Source of the DNA: Bacillaceae bacterium Marseille-Q3522
GTDB taxonomy: Bacteria > Bacillota > Bacilli > Bacillales > Cytobacillaceae
DNA: 60,243 nucleotides
Reading direction: 5' to 3'
Assembly: GCA_017898095.1 (NCBI GenBank)
Contig: JAGKQJ010000005.1
Coordinates: 1 to 60,243 of the forward strand
Positions within the stretch are counted from its first letter, which is position 1; each line of letters starts with the position of its first letter. The notes below the pieces were generated by a model. That model was given only the letters and a program-made list of their open reading frames with translations, did no database searches and was not told the DNA's origin. Of the stretch, positions 42,766-50,697 are shown piece after piece. The translations under genes were made by a program, and so were the position numbers.

Positions 42766-43438
42766 CCTTATAGCCTAATCCGCGGACTGTCTTAATGATC
42801 ACCGGCTGCTGCGGATGATCTTCTAATTTTTCCCGCAATCTTTTGATATATACAGTTAGTGTATTATCATTGACGAAATCACCCGCCACATCCCAAATCT
42901 GTTCTAACAGCTGATTTCGAGACAGTACCTGTCCCTTATGATTCGCAAAAATGAGCAATAAGCGGTACTCAAGTGCCGTCAGCATAATTTCTTCATTATT
43001 TTTAAAAACTTTTCCTTCAAGGGTAAAGATCTTGATACCATTCAAATCAATCACCGTATTTGTCTGCGTATACTTATGATATCTGCGCAAAACAGATTTG
43101 ATCCGGGAGATCAGCTCGCGGATGCGAAACGGCTTTGTAATATAATCATCCGCTCCCATATCAAGCCCCATCACAACATTCACTTCATCATCTAACGCCG
43201 TTAAAAAAATCACGGGAATATCCTTTTTCTGTTTTACCATTTTACATAATTCATAGCCACTTCCATCCGGCAATGATAGGTCAAATAAACATAAATCCAA
43301 GGTCTGATATTCTTTTTCCAAAACTTTTTTAGCCGAGGCGGAATCGTGGCACAGAATAGTTGAAAACTGATCCTGCTGTAGGGAATATTCGAGTCCGGCT
43401 GCAATTGTTTTATCATCTTCAACAAGTAAAATATTCAT
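42755..43438 (-). CDS. OmpR-family response regulator
   Basis: The N-terminal receiver domain has acidic residues EDD (7-9), the phospho-acceptor aspartate D53 in LCLFDLSLPDGSG and the lysine in DYITKPF. The C-terminal winged helix (about 130-225) ends VIIKTVRGLGYKVGD, typical of OmpR/PhoB regulators. I start at ATG 43438 (MNILLVEDDK) after GGATGGAAAG. An ATG at 43468 overlaps the thioesterase stop (ATGA) and is a possible coupled start, adding ten residues. It pairs with the kinase downstream and probably controls the ABC exporter. Confidence 0.93.
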   Translation of the reverse strand: MNILLVEDDKTIAAGLEYSLQQDQFSTILCHDSASAKKVLEKEYQTLDLCLFDLSLPDGSGYELCKMVKQKKDIPVIFLTALDDEVNVVMGLDMGADDYITKPFRIRELISRIKSVLRRYHKYTQTNTVIDLNGIKIFTLEGKVFKNNEEIMLTALEYRLLLIFANHKGQVLSRNQLLEQIWDVAGDFVNDNTLTVYIKRLREKLEDHPQQPVIIKTVRGLGYKVGD

Positions 43439-43464
43439 TTGCTTTCCATCCTGACTGCCGTTCT

Positions 43465-43995
43465 TCATTGCCTTGCTTCATTTTTCCATGGTACGTCCGC
43501 TCCATAATACTTTGCTCTCATCTCGCTGTCTTTTTTGCGTTTTTTGCGGATTTTTGCCCGTTCCGGGGCGGTATTAAATAAGTGTTTTTCCACATCTGAT
43601 TGCGGAACAACCTTTGGCACAGGAGTCGGTTTGCCTTCTTCGTTAATCGCAACCATTGTGATAAAGGACAAAGCACAAATATGGCGATCACCTGTTAATA
43701 GATTTTCAGCAATTACTTTTATAAAGACTTCCATAGATGTCCGTCCGGTATATGTAACGAATGCCTCCAGGCATACGGAATTACCTTCATAAACGGGATG
43801 AAGAAAATCGACCGAGTCATTTGAAGCAGTAACAACCTTTTTGCGCGAATGTCTCATCGCACTTATAGCGGCGATATCATCAATATAGGACATTAATTTT
43901 CCCCCAAAAAGGGTGCCGTATGAATTTGTATCCGTTGGTAAAACAAGACTCGTCTTGACAACAAAAGATTCGCGGCAATATTTTATTGTGTCCAT
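43465..43995 (-). CDS. Acyl-CoA thioesterase, YkhA-type hotdog fold
   Basis: The 176-residue protein hydrolyses acyl-CoA thioesters. The hotdog-fold signature is NSYGTLFGGKLMSYIDDIAAISAMRH taken in two parts (about 22-47), with SNDSVDFLHPV and a C-terminal basic tail (KIRKKRKKD) as in YkhA. The ATG has GAAAGGAAG upstream. It overlaps the response regulator frame by four bases if the longer regulator start is used. The role next to the two-component genes is unclear; it may only share transcription. Confidence 0.9.
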   Translation of the reverse strand: MDTIKYCRESFVVKTSLVLPTDTNSYGTLFGGKLMSYIDDIAAISAMRHSRKKVVTASNDSVDFLHPVYEGNSVCLEAFVTYTGRTSMEVFIKVIAENLLTGDRHICALSFITMVAINEEGKPTPVPKVVPQSDVEKHLFNTAPERAKIRKKRKKDSEMRAKYYGADVPWKNEARQ

Positions 43996-44131
43996 TCACA
44001 TCTTCCTTTCAGCGTTTCCTCTCCCCTCTATTTTAATCAGAATCATTTCACAATGCGAACAATTTATAACATACAAATGTTAAAAAAATAATCTTTTCCC
44101 TTTCATGATGCCTTCACCCGATAATAATGGA

Positions 44132-44158
44132 AGCCAAGGATATTTTTTCTCCTTGGCG
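44132..44158 (-). terminator. Hairpin after the polyprenyl synthase gene
   Basis: GCCAAGG and CCTTGGC pair around an A-rich loop (GAGAAAAAATAT on the minus strand) 7 bases after the gene stop. There is no clear U-run, so termination is uncertain. Confidence 0.4.
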
Positions 44159-44164
44159 GTTATG

Positions 44165-45130
44165 CTACGTGCTTCGGTATAATAATTGCGAAGTAATCTC
44201 AACTAACTGGTCTTTATAGATTCCGTCCGGTAATTTTCCAATCTCTTTTAAACCCTTTGCCGTATATTTCCCGGCAAGCTTATGGGCCAGTTCAACTCCT
44301 TTATGTTTTATAACGAGTGATTGAACCTGAAGAACATCGTCCTCGGCCATTCTTTCTTTTTTTCGTAAAATTTCTGTAAAAGCCGCCTTTTTCTCTTTCA
44401 TCGCATATATTAAGGGGAGTGTATAAATTCCTTGTCTCATATCGGACAATACCGGTTTCCCACTTATTTGATCGTCGCCTGTATAATCAAGAATATCATC
44501 GATAATTTGAAAGGCCATTCCAATATGGTGACCTAAATTCCAACAATTTCGGGTTAATTTTTTTGAGGTTGAATTTACACTTGCTCCAGAATAACAGCTT
44601 AACGCAAATAATTGTGCCGTTTTTCCGTTAATACGCTTCAAATAATCTTTTATCGATGTTTCTAGCCGATAGCGTAATCTCATTTGCTCTAATTCACCTG
44701 ATAAAATTTTCTCCATACTTGCTGTATTAAACTCTATATTTGAAAGTGAATTACTGTATTTTGATAAAATTTGAAAACAAATGCAGAAAAGATAATCTCC
44801 GGTATAAATTGCATATCTATTTCCAAATTTTTCGTGTATTGTTGATATACCTCTTCTTGTACTTGCTCTATCGATGACATCATCATGAATTAACGTCGCT
44901 AAATGTAGAACTTCAATCGCTGCTGCAATCGCAATCGATTTCTCCCGGTTATAGTCTCTCCCCGCCTGTGCACAGAGCAAGCTGTAAGCAGGGCGGAGCA
45001 TTTTCCCACCGGCATGTAACAGCTGCTTAACATACGCATTCATTTCTTTATCATGTATTTTTAAATGGGCCTCTATAACGGTCAGGACTTCTTTCAAATC
45101 CTTTTCTAATTGAGGATACTTCCTCCACAT
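44165..45130 (-). CDS. Polyprenyl (heptaprenyl-type) diphosphate synthase, DmkB-like
   Basis: A trans-isoprenyl diphosphate synthase that extends farnesyl-type diphosphates with isopentenyl diphosphate to make a quinone tail. The first Asp-rich motif is HDDVIDRAS (82-90), the second FQIIDDILDYTGDD (about 207-220); GGKMLRP and the RRG after motif 1 bind substrate. I choose ATG 45130 with GGAAG eight bases upstream; TTG at 45151 is possible. The product has 321 residues. It lies near an EetB-like protein, NDH-2, ApbE and a UbiA protein, as DmkB does in the Listeria EET locus. Function as a demethylmenaquinone-specific synthase is inferred from this context. Confidence 0.88.
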   Translation of the reverse strand: MWRKYPQLEKDLKEVLTVIEAHLKIHDKEMNAYVKQLLHAGGKMLRPAYSLLCAQAGRDYNREKSIAIAAAIEVLHLATLIHDDVIDRASTRRGISTIHEKFGNRYAIYTGDYLFCICFQILSKYSNSLSNIEFNTASMEKILSGELEQMRLRYRLETSIKDYLKRINGKTAQLFALSCYSGASVNSTSKKLTRNCWNLGHHIGMAFQIIDDILDYTGDDQISGKPVLSDMRQGIYTLPLIYAMKEKKAAFTEILRKKERMAEDDVLQVQSLVIKHKGVELAHKLAGKYTAKGLKEIGKLPDGIYKDQLVEITSQLLYRST

Positions 45131-45159
45131 AGTATGTACTTCCATAAACAAACTGCCAC

Positions 45160-45262
45160 TAGTGAACTTGTTTTTAGCAAGCTCAAAACTTGGGATATCA
45201 GGCAGAGTTTCCGCTTCACCTGTTTAGATAATCCCACCTGTGCTTTTCGTAGAGGTGGGGGC
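45160..45262. repeat. Repeat R2 copy upstream of the polyprenyl synthase gene
   Basis: AGTGAACTTG and AAAACTTGGGATATCAGGC lead into the R2 core (CAGAGTTTCCGCTTCACCTG) and the second hairpin CCCACCT...AGGTGGGGG, in the same order as at 8422. Confidence 0.6.
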
Positions 45263-45425
45263 CATCACCCTATATGTAATAAAAGAAAAACATAGATAAC
45301 AATTATCTATATTTCCTTTTTTTCTAACAGCAGGTTTTTCACCTCTCTTTTTCTTTATTTTTTGCACTTGCGCAACTTCCTCTGCCTCCGACTTTTCTGT
45401 GGAAACTTGTTTGTATTAGAGGAAC

Positions 45426-45489
45426 AGCCTTCTCCCCTTTCAGGTTAACTGGTTGCTTCTGATTCAACAGAATAAAAGGGGAAAGGCTG
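45426..45489. repeat. Inverted repeat
   Basis: CAGCCTTCTCCCCTTT and AAAGGGGAAAGGCTG form a 15-bp near-perfect stem around a 34-base loop. No U-run follows. Confidence 0.5.
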
Positions 45490-45721
45490 AAGACAATGGA
45501 GAGTTATCTGTTGGATGCTTTTATGCTTTTTATATCGGTAATATTATTATATTTTGAACCTTTTGCAAAGGAAGTTGCATCAATCTTTTCCCCATGTGGA
45601 GAGTCCGTTTCCGCAGGATTTTGGGACAGACAAGTTATCAGCTTCATTTTTCTGCAAAATAGGAATGTACTATTTCCAACTGCATGAAATAAAGTATTCG
45701 ATTTAGCGATTTATCCCATAA

Positions 45722-46252
45722 CTAAAGTTTCGGGTGTAATTCATAAAAATAATGCAATTTTTCAACATTGATTAATAAGTAATTGGCCGCAATACCTACT
45801 GCAATTCCAGCTAATATGCCAATCACCGATAATACCGGCAAATAAAGCATAACAGTCCATGTCTGCGCAATCCAACTGGCAACTAGCAACTGTCCAACAT
45901 TATGCAGAACCGCCCCTGTAACACTGACACCAATAATGCTGACTCGTTTAGGGCCGAGATTATATACGGCACACATTCCAATAAAGCTTAATAATGTACC
46001 GGCAGCACTGTATAAAAAGGTTGAGATTGTACCACCCAATAGTGTTGCCAGCATTAAACGGATCGCAACAACACAGAACGTATCTTTTTTTGATAGAGTA
46101 TAAAAAGCGATACAGGTGAGCAAATTCGCTAAGCCAAGCTTTGCACCCGGGGCCACAGCAAAAGGAAATGGAATTGCTCTTTCTACAAGACTGATGACAA
46201 CTGCTTGTGCAGCTAATAAAGCTATAAAAACCAGACGCTGATTTTTTGTCAT
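45722..46252 (-). CDS. Gx transporter family membrane protein (EetB-like)
   Basis: The 176-residue protein has about five membrane helices and the signature VERAIPFPFAVAPGAKLGLANL near residue 25, with GPKRVSIIGVSVTGAVLHNVGQL further on. These mark the family once named heptaprenyl diphosphate synthase component I, now Gx transporters; EetB of the Listeria EET locus belongs here. I use ATG 46252 (MTKNQRLVFIALL), since the upstream codons AAAGGAAAGGGAAAG form its ribosome site. It lies between the polyprenyl synthase and NDH-2 genes, all on the minus strand. R1 copy C sits directly upstream and cuts it from the NDH-2 gene. The transported compound is not known. Confidence 0.82.
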   Translation of the reverse strand: MTKNQRLVFIALLAAQAVVISLVERAIPFPFAVAPGAKLGLANLLTCIAFYTLSKKDTFCVVAIRLMLATLLGGTISTFLYSAAGTLLSFIGMCAVYNLGPKRVSIIGVSVTGAVLHNVGQLLVASWIAQTWTVMLYLPVLSVIGILAGIAVGIAANYLLINVEKLHYFYELHPKL

Positions 46253-46274
46253 CAACTTTCCCTTTCCTTTCAAT

Positions 46275-46706
46275 TATAAAGTGAAACTTCCATCAGTGGT
46301 GGTTTTCGACGTACAGGACGTACTAGTACCGACGAAGACATGAGGCCGTGGCGTACTTAGTCGGCCTTCTTCCTCCACTGATGGTTAGTCACGCGCAGCC
46401 TGACTGATTTCTCTAAAGGCTGAAGCCTTAAGAGAAACCTTGTCGCGCGGAGCCCGATTGGAGTTTCTAAGGGCTAAAGCCCTAAGTAACTCCTTATCAC
46501 GCAGAGCCTGACTGATTTTTCTAAGAGCTGAAGCTCTAAGAAAAACCTTGTCGCGCGGGGCCCGATTGAAGTTTCTAAGGGCTAAAGCCCAAAGAAAATT
46601 CTTATCTCACCAATCAGGCTTTTAGGGGCAGTTTATCCCCACCTAAAATGCTTGGTATCACCTATATTTTGAGGTGGGGGTATTACTGCCCCTTAATCTG
46701 CGATAA
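46275..46706 (-). repeat. Repeat R1, full copy C, with expanded hairpin module
   Basis: A 432-bp copy in the opposite orientation to A and B. Both ends (TTATAAAGTGAAACTTCC and CCCCTTAATCTGCGATAA), hairpin 1 and hairpin 3 are as in the other copies. In place of one hairpin 2 there are four tandem units of about 54 bases, each a stem like TTTCTCTAAAGGC/GCCTTAAGAGAAA. Their leading sequences alternate, GCCTGACTG and GCCCGATTG, as do the linkers (CGCGCGG, CACGCAG). Confidence 0.85.
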
Positions 46707-46708
46707 AA

Positions 46709-46838
46709 GTTTGTTCAAAAAGTCGGCAAATAATTGCGAACTTAGGTCACTTCACAAATCTCCCACGTGCGTTAGAACTCACATGATGGCGGGTCGGCAA
46801 CATGTGTCTTGTTTCACATTCGTCAGCTTTTTGAACAC
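46709..46838. repeat. Repeat R3 element downstream of the NDH-2 gene
   Basis: About 130 bp bounded by TGTTCAAAAAGTCGGC and CAGCTTTTTGAACA. The interior has no reading frame. It adjoins R1 copy C, so two different elements are nested in the gap between NDH-2 and the EetB-like gene. Confidence 0.65.
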
Positions 46839-46937
46839 TCTTCACAACTATTTGTAGCATACCAATCCTTTTTCGATTGGTCAATTTTATTTTTATAAAG
46901 GGGAAGGAGACATGTCCCCTTCCCCTTCATTATCTTG

Positions 46938-48803
46938 CTAACGATCCCGGTAAAGCGCTTGTTCTGTTCCGTACCACCATTTTCCAAGACGATGTTGGAT
47001 GTAAGGTACAACCCAATAATCTAAGCCGAATGTGCGCCCGGCACCATTTAATGTTGCAATTGAAGCTGGCAATGCCCATGCTTTATCCCAGGTCAGCATC
47101 GCAGTTAATGTGAACATTGTCAGAAATCCTGCACTGGCGACACTACACAGCCATGTGAATAAACCAAAGAGAATCGCAAGGCCAAGAGCTAATTCAATAA
47201 AAAGCATCATTTTTTGCATAAATACAGCAACCTCTACATTAGGAACCATGATTTTCATGATCCAGGCAAACCATCCCGGCATATGGTTGAGAATCGGATC
47301 CCCCCAACTTGCTTCAGCGGCCTCACTCGCCCCGGATGTAGCCGTTTGAAGCCATTCAAAAGGCATTTTACTTGTTGTTGCCTTTAACCATGAATCTTCA
47401 CCGATGCCGTTAAATAATTGCGAAAGATTGGAGAAGCTGCTTGTTGCTTCCTTCCATGTTTCTTCTCCCCAAATTTTTGCTAATGCCTCATTTAACCAAA
47501 AACCGCCGAGAAAAATACGTAAAGGCAACGTCCAAAGGACATTTCCATAGCGCGAACTCCATCCCCGGAAAATATTACGTCCGTCTTTAATATGGAAAAA
47601 TTCATGCATCGCATATTTCCACATATAATATCCGCTGCGAATACCAAAGAAATAATAGAGATTTACTAAATGTTTCATGAAAATTGCAAACCAGCCGGAT
47701 AAATGGAAGTTTGCGAGGTGAGCAACGCCATATTTAGAGCCGATTGATACCATTACACCGTGATATTTCCCTTCATATGCTTTTTTCTCTTTCCCGCTGA
47801 TATCAGCAATAATGGAATTAGCGGCGGTTGTTTCGGTTTGTTCGGCGGCTTCAACAATCTGCGGTGTCGGCTTTCCTTCTGATTCTTCGTAATAAACGAG
47901 GTCTCCAACAACATAAACGTTTTCAAAACCTTCCGCTTCCATATATTTATTTGCTTTTAAGCGGCCTGCACGTCCGGCTGCCATGCCGAATTCTTTCGTT
48001 CCCGAATTCGCACGGACACCCGCTGTCCAAATTAAAGTATGCGTATTAATTTCTTCGCCAGATTTCAAAACAATCGAATCCGCTTTCACTTCTACGATCG
48101 GTGAATTTTTTAAAATTTTAATTCCCTTTTTCATCATGTAATTTTCCGCTTTATCCGCATCCCTTCTTTCCAGCATATTTAAAATAGAAGGAGCTGCTTC
48201 CACTACAAGAAGCTGAATATCTTCTGCATCAATTTTGTTGTCTTTCGCCAGTCTTTTTTTCCAATCTAACAATTCTCCAACCATTTCAATACCGGTAAAA
48301 CCGGAACCGCATACAACAAAAGTCAGCATTGCTTCTCTTTTTAGCGGATCCTTCTCGATTGCCGCATTGCGGACCGTTTTCTTAATATGTCCGCGCAGGC
48401 GTACCGCATCTTCCAATGACCACAAAGAGTAGCCGTGTTCTTTCACTCCCGGTGTTCCAAAATCATTCGGTTCACCGCCCATACCGAGTATTAAATAATC
48501 ATAAGAATAAGTTCCCTCATCAGTAATCACTTTCTTCTCTTCATGATTGACCTTCTCGACGTCGCTTGTGATAAGTTTCACATTTGAGTGTTTAAAAAGC
48601 CGCCTTAAATCGAATTGCACTGCCGCAGGTTCCACCCGGTGTGCAGCAACCTCATGCAGTTCCGTCATCATCGTATGATAAGAATGACGGTCAATTAACG
48701 TAATAGAGACAGATTCATTGCGTTTATACTCTTTTGCTAATTTTTTTGCAGCATGCACGCCAGCGTAACCTGCTCCTATGATGACAATATTTTTGTCAGC
48801 CAT
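46938..48803 (-). CDS. ndh2: Type II NADH dehydrogenase fused to a DoxX-like membrane domain (EET Ndh2-like)
   Basis: The N-terminal half (about 1-390) is a type II NADH:quinone oxidoreductase: FAD motif IIGAGYAGVHAAKKL (6-20), NAD-binding FVVCGSGFTGIEMVGEL, LIWTAGVRA and the FAD-contact VYVVGDLVYY. The C-terminal half (about 420-621) has membrane helices of DoxX type (RIFLGGFWLNEALAKIW; KMMLFIELALGLAILFGLF; LTMFTLTAMLTWDKAW). Ordinary Bacillus Ndh has about 400 residues and no such domain; the extended form is that of Ndh2 in flavin-based EET. The ATG follows AAGGAG. Between the first two DoxX helices lies a Ser/Thr-rich loop with T-S-G-A-S (489-493). It is divergent from apbE. Confidence 0.92.
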   Translation of the reverse strand: MADKNIVIIGAGYAGVHAAKKLAKEYKRNESVSITLIDRHSYHTMMTELHEVAAHRVEPAAVQFDLRRLFKHSNVKLITSDVEKVNHEEKKVITDEGTYSYDYLILGMGGEPNDFGTPGVKEHGYSLWSLEDAVRLRGHIKKTVRNAAIEKDPLKREAMLTFVVCGSGFTGIEMVGELLDWKKRLAKDNKIDAEDIQLLVVEAAPSILNMLERRDADKAENYMMKKGIKILKNSPIVEVKADSIVLKSGEEINTHTLIWTAGVRANSGTKEFGMAAGRAGRLKANKYMEAEGFENVYVVGDLVYYEESEGKPTPQIVEAAEQTETTAANSIIADISGKEKKAYEGKYHGVMVSIGSKYGVAHLANFHLSGWFAIFMKHLVNLYYFFGIRSGYYMWKYAMHEFFHIKDGRNIFRGWSSRYGNVLWTLPLRIFLGGFWLNEALAKIWGEETWKEATSSFSNLSQLFNGIGEDSWLKATTSKMPFEWLQTATSGASEAAEASWGDPILNHMPGWFAWIMKIMVPNVEVAVFMQKMMLFIELALGLAILFGLFTWLCSVASAGFLTMFTLTAMLTWDKAWALPASIATLNGAGRTFGLDYWVVPYIQHRLGKWWYGTEQALYRDR

Positions 48804-48862
48804 TATTCTATCTCCTTTTTTTGTAAATTAGCAAATAATTAAAAATATCAATCCGCCTTTAT

Positions 48863-48890
48863 TTTATACTAAAAAAAATCAGCTTGTCCA
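48863..48890 (-). promoter_or_regulatory. Candidate promoter of the NDH-2 gene
   Basis: On the minus strand -35 TGGACA (48885-48890) and -10 TATAAA (48863-48868) are 16 bases apart, about 60 bases before the start codon. Confidence 0.5.
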
Positions 48891-48994
48891 TACAAGAAAA
48901 CAAATTTTGTCTGTAACGGGAGATTATTTCCCTTGGATTTGCTACTTGTTTACAGCCTTTATTATACATCATGAAGAACGTATATCCTGAAATA

Positions 48995-49020
48995 TTGTGA
49001 CAATTTGCTTACAATCACAA
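48995..49020. promoter_or_regulatory. TTGTGA-N14-TCACAA palindrome between ndh2 and apbE
   Basis: Two perfect inverted half-sites 14 bases apart, with a further TTG/CAA symmetry inside. Rex and Fnr sites use the same half-site but a 6-8 base spacer, so this is not a canonical site for either. Its place in the divergent control region suggests a redox regulator. Confidence 0.35.
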
Positions 49021-49121
49021 ATGCACTTTCTATTTTTGAAAATATTTATTACTGTTGTAAATATTGAAATAAAATCAACAATTTTAAAAAGCTATAGACA
49101 GCTTTTCAAAAAGGTGGTAGT

Positions 49122-49184
49122 ATGCAAATAAATAAAAAGTACTTTTATTTGCTCAATAATGCACATTCTTTTTCATTTGATTAG
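49122..49184 (+). CDS. Possible 20-residue peptide in the ndh2-apbE gap
   Basis: ATG 49122 follows AAAGGTGG at 6-7 bases and reads MQINKKYFYLLNNAHSFSFD then TAG. An 17-base near-direct repeat (TTGCTCAATAATGCACA at 49149, ATTGCTCAATAATACACA at 49185) spans its end. Nothing beyond the ribosome site supports translation. Confidence 0.2.
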   Translation: MQINKKYFYLLNNAHSFSFD

Positions 49185-49196
49185 ATTGCTCAATAA

Positions 49197-49340
49197 TACA
49201 CAAACTTAAAAGGCTGGTACGCCGCGGGTGTGCCATTTTACTTGCCGGTAATGGAAACGATATCATTCGATACAATCGGTGCCATAGACTTCTGGCATAT
49301 GTCATTTACATGTGCCACAAAATGGGGAGCGCCAAAATAG
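49197..49340 (+). pseudogene. Possible coding remnant in the ndh2-apbE gap
   Basis: Without a start codon, one frame stays open for 47 codons and reads like protein: LKGWYAAGVPFYLPVMETI, then SFDTIGAIDFWHMSF, ending KWGAPK before TAG. Its GC content is higher than that of its surroundings. I do not recognise the family. It may be the tail of a decayed gene of the cluster, or chance. A perfect cre match lies inside it. Confidence 0.3.
49251..49266. promoter_or_regulatory. cre-like site (perfect consensus match)
   Basis: ATGGAAACGATATCAT agrees with WTGNNARCGNWWWCAW at every defined position. It lies about 335 bases upstream of apbE and 450 bases upstream of the NDH-2 start. TACAAT a few bases downstream (49270-49275) could be a -10, in which case CcpA binding would cover its -35. 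Confidence 0.5.
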
Positions 49341-49600
49341 CAGCAGCAGTTTTGTATTCGGAGAAAGACAAAATATCATTTCGAAGATAAAAGGAGAAAG
49401 GGTTGACAGTCATAAATTAGTCTTCAGCTTTGTTTTCAAGAATTGAAATGTAAAATCTGCGTATCCGCTTTGCAGAACAGAATAATGAAAAAGCTTTCAG
49501 CATAAAGGGGAAATGTGCGGGACAGATTTCATTGATTGAAAGGAGAGAATGGTATTTTCACTCCTCATTACAGCAAAGGAGATGATTATGCCCGGATTTG

Positions 49601-50695
49601 ATGAAAAAATATCTTTTTGTAATTGTAATAACCTTTGTCTCTCTATTGAGTGTCTCGGCATGTAACAATAAAACAAATAACGGCGGTGAAAATACGGATG
49701 GCAACGCAGTCCTTGCTGATAATCCATACGTTCAAACAGAGTTTTTATTAGATACTGTTTGCAGGGTAAAAGTGTATGACAAAGGAAAACAGGAAGCGTT
49801 AGAAAAGGCAATGCAGCGTATTGCAGATCTAGGAGACCAATTAACGATACATGAAAATGGCTCGATTATGGATAAAGTTAATAAACATGCCGGCATTGAG
49901 GCGGTTCAAGTTCCCAATGATGTTTATTATCTTGTTAAAGAAGGCATTAAATACAGCGAAGAATCCGGCGGTTCGAAAGATATTACGATCGGTCCGCTTA
50001 CCTTGCTCTGGGGCATAGGATCAGAAAACGCCCGAAAGCCCTCCGATAGTGAGATTCAGGATGTTCTGCCATTGATTAATTATAAAAATGTTGAACTTAA
50101 TGATGAGAATCAATCAATCTATTTAAAAGAAAAAGGAATGGCGCTTGATTTAGGATCGATTGCAAAAGGATTTATTGCCGATGAAGCTGCCGAAGTTTTG
50201 CGCGACAATGGTGTAACGAGTGCGATTATTGATCTTGGCGGGAATATCTACGTCATAGGGAAAAGTCCGGATGGAAGTGACTGGAATATCGGAGTTCAAG
50301 ATCCATTAGAAAGCCGCGGCGTCAGTATCGGCTACATTCCCAAAAGCGATGCTTCTGTTGTGACTTCCGGCATATATGAAAGGTTTTTAGAAGTAGATGG
50401 TGTTACATATCCGCATATTTTCAACCCGAAAACCGGTTATCCATATAATAATGACATTGCCGGTGTCTCTATCATAGCTGAAAAATCGATTGATGCTGAT
50501 GCGCTAGCATCTGCTGCCTATTCAAAGGGGATTAAAGAAGGCGTTGCATTTATTGAGGAATTTGAGAATATTGATGCGATTTTTGTTAGTAAAGATAAGC
50601 GGGTTTATACCACTTCCGGGGTGAAAGATGTCTTCAAGCTTACTAGTTCAGAATATAGAATCGGCGATATTAATGATTTAAAAGGTAGTGAGTAG
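49601..50695 (+). CDS. apbE: FAD:protein FMN transferase, ApbE lipoprotein (FmnB-like)
   Basis: ApbE covalently attaches FMN from FAD to Thr/Ser of target proteins outside the membrane. The first 21 residues are a lipoprotein signal with lipobox VSAC (C21). The catalytic domain shows TEFLLDTVCRVKVYD, the FAD-binding DLGSIAKGFIAD, IIDLGGNIYVIG, VVTSGIYER, PHIFNPKTGYP and the metal-site SIDADALASAAY. The product has 364 residues. Start ATG 49601 fits the signal peptide exactly, but the good ribosome site (AAAGGAG, 49574) is some 20 bases away. It lies better for ATG 49588, which opens a different frame. The UbiA gene follows at once. This corresponds to FmnB of the Listeria EET locus. Confidence 0.92.
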   Translation: MKKYLFVIVITFVSLLSVSACNNKTNNGGENTDGNAVLADNPYVQTEFLLDTVCRVKVYDKGKQEALEKAMQRIADLGDQLTIHENGSIMDKVNKHAGIEAVQVPNDVYYLVKEGIKYSEESGGSKDITIGPLTLLWGIGSENARKPSDSEIQDVLPLINYKNVELNDENQSIYLKEKGMALDLGSIAKGFIADEAAEVLRDNGVTSAIIDLGGNIYVIGKSPDGSDWNIGVQDPLESRGVSIGYIPKSDASVVTSGIYERFLEVDGVTYPHIFNPKTGYPYNNDIAGVSIIAEKSIDADALASAAYSKGIKEGVAFIEEFENIDAIFVSKDKRVYTTSGVKDVFKLTSSEYRIGDINDLKGSE

Positions 50696-50697
50696 AA

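Larger units (their letters stand above)
45131..45721. other. Gap between the polyprenyl synthase and EetB-like genes
   Basis: This 590-base gap holds an R2 repeat (45160-45262) and a hairpin (45426-45489: CAGCCTTCTCCCCTTT with its near complement). A plus-strand 63-codon frame (45496-45687) lies behind the hairpin and has a plausible GGGGAAAGG site, but its sequence is not convincing. An eetA homolog, found at this place in Listeria, is absent. Confidence 0.55.

Noticed and set aside
45496-45687. 63-codon plus-strand frame behind a purine-rich stretch
   Set aside because: Composition is not protein-like after the first hydrophobic part, and the apparent ribosome site is one arm of a hairpin.
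46275-46706. Tandem hairpin units as a CRISPR array
   Set aside because: The units are adjacent, imperfect and have no unique spacers; no cas genes are present.
49403-49431. TTGACA upstream of apbE as a promoter
   Set aside because: The -35 is perfect, but no acceptable -10 occurs 16-18 bases downstream.
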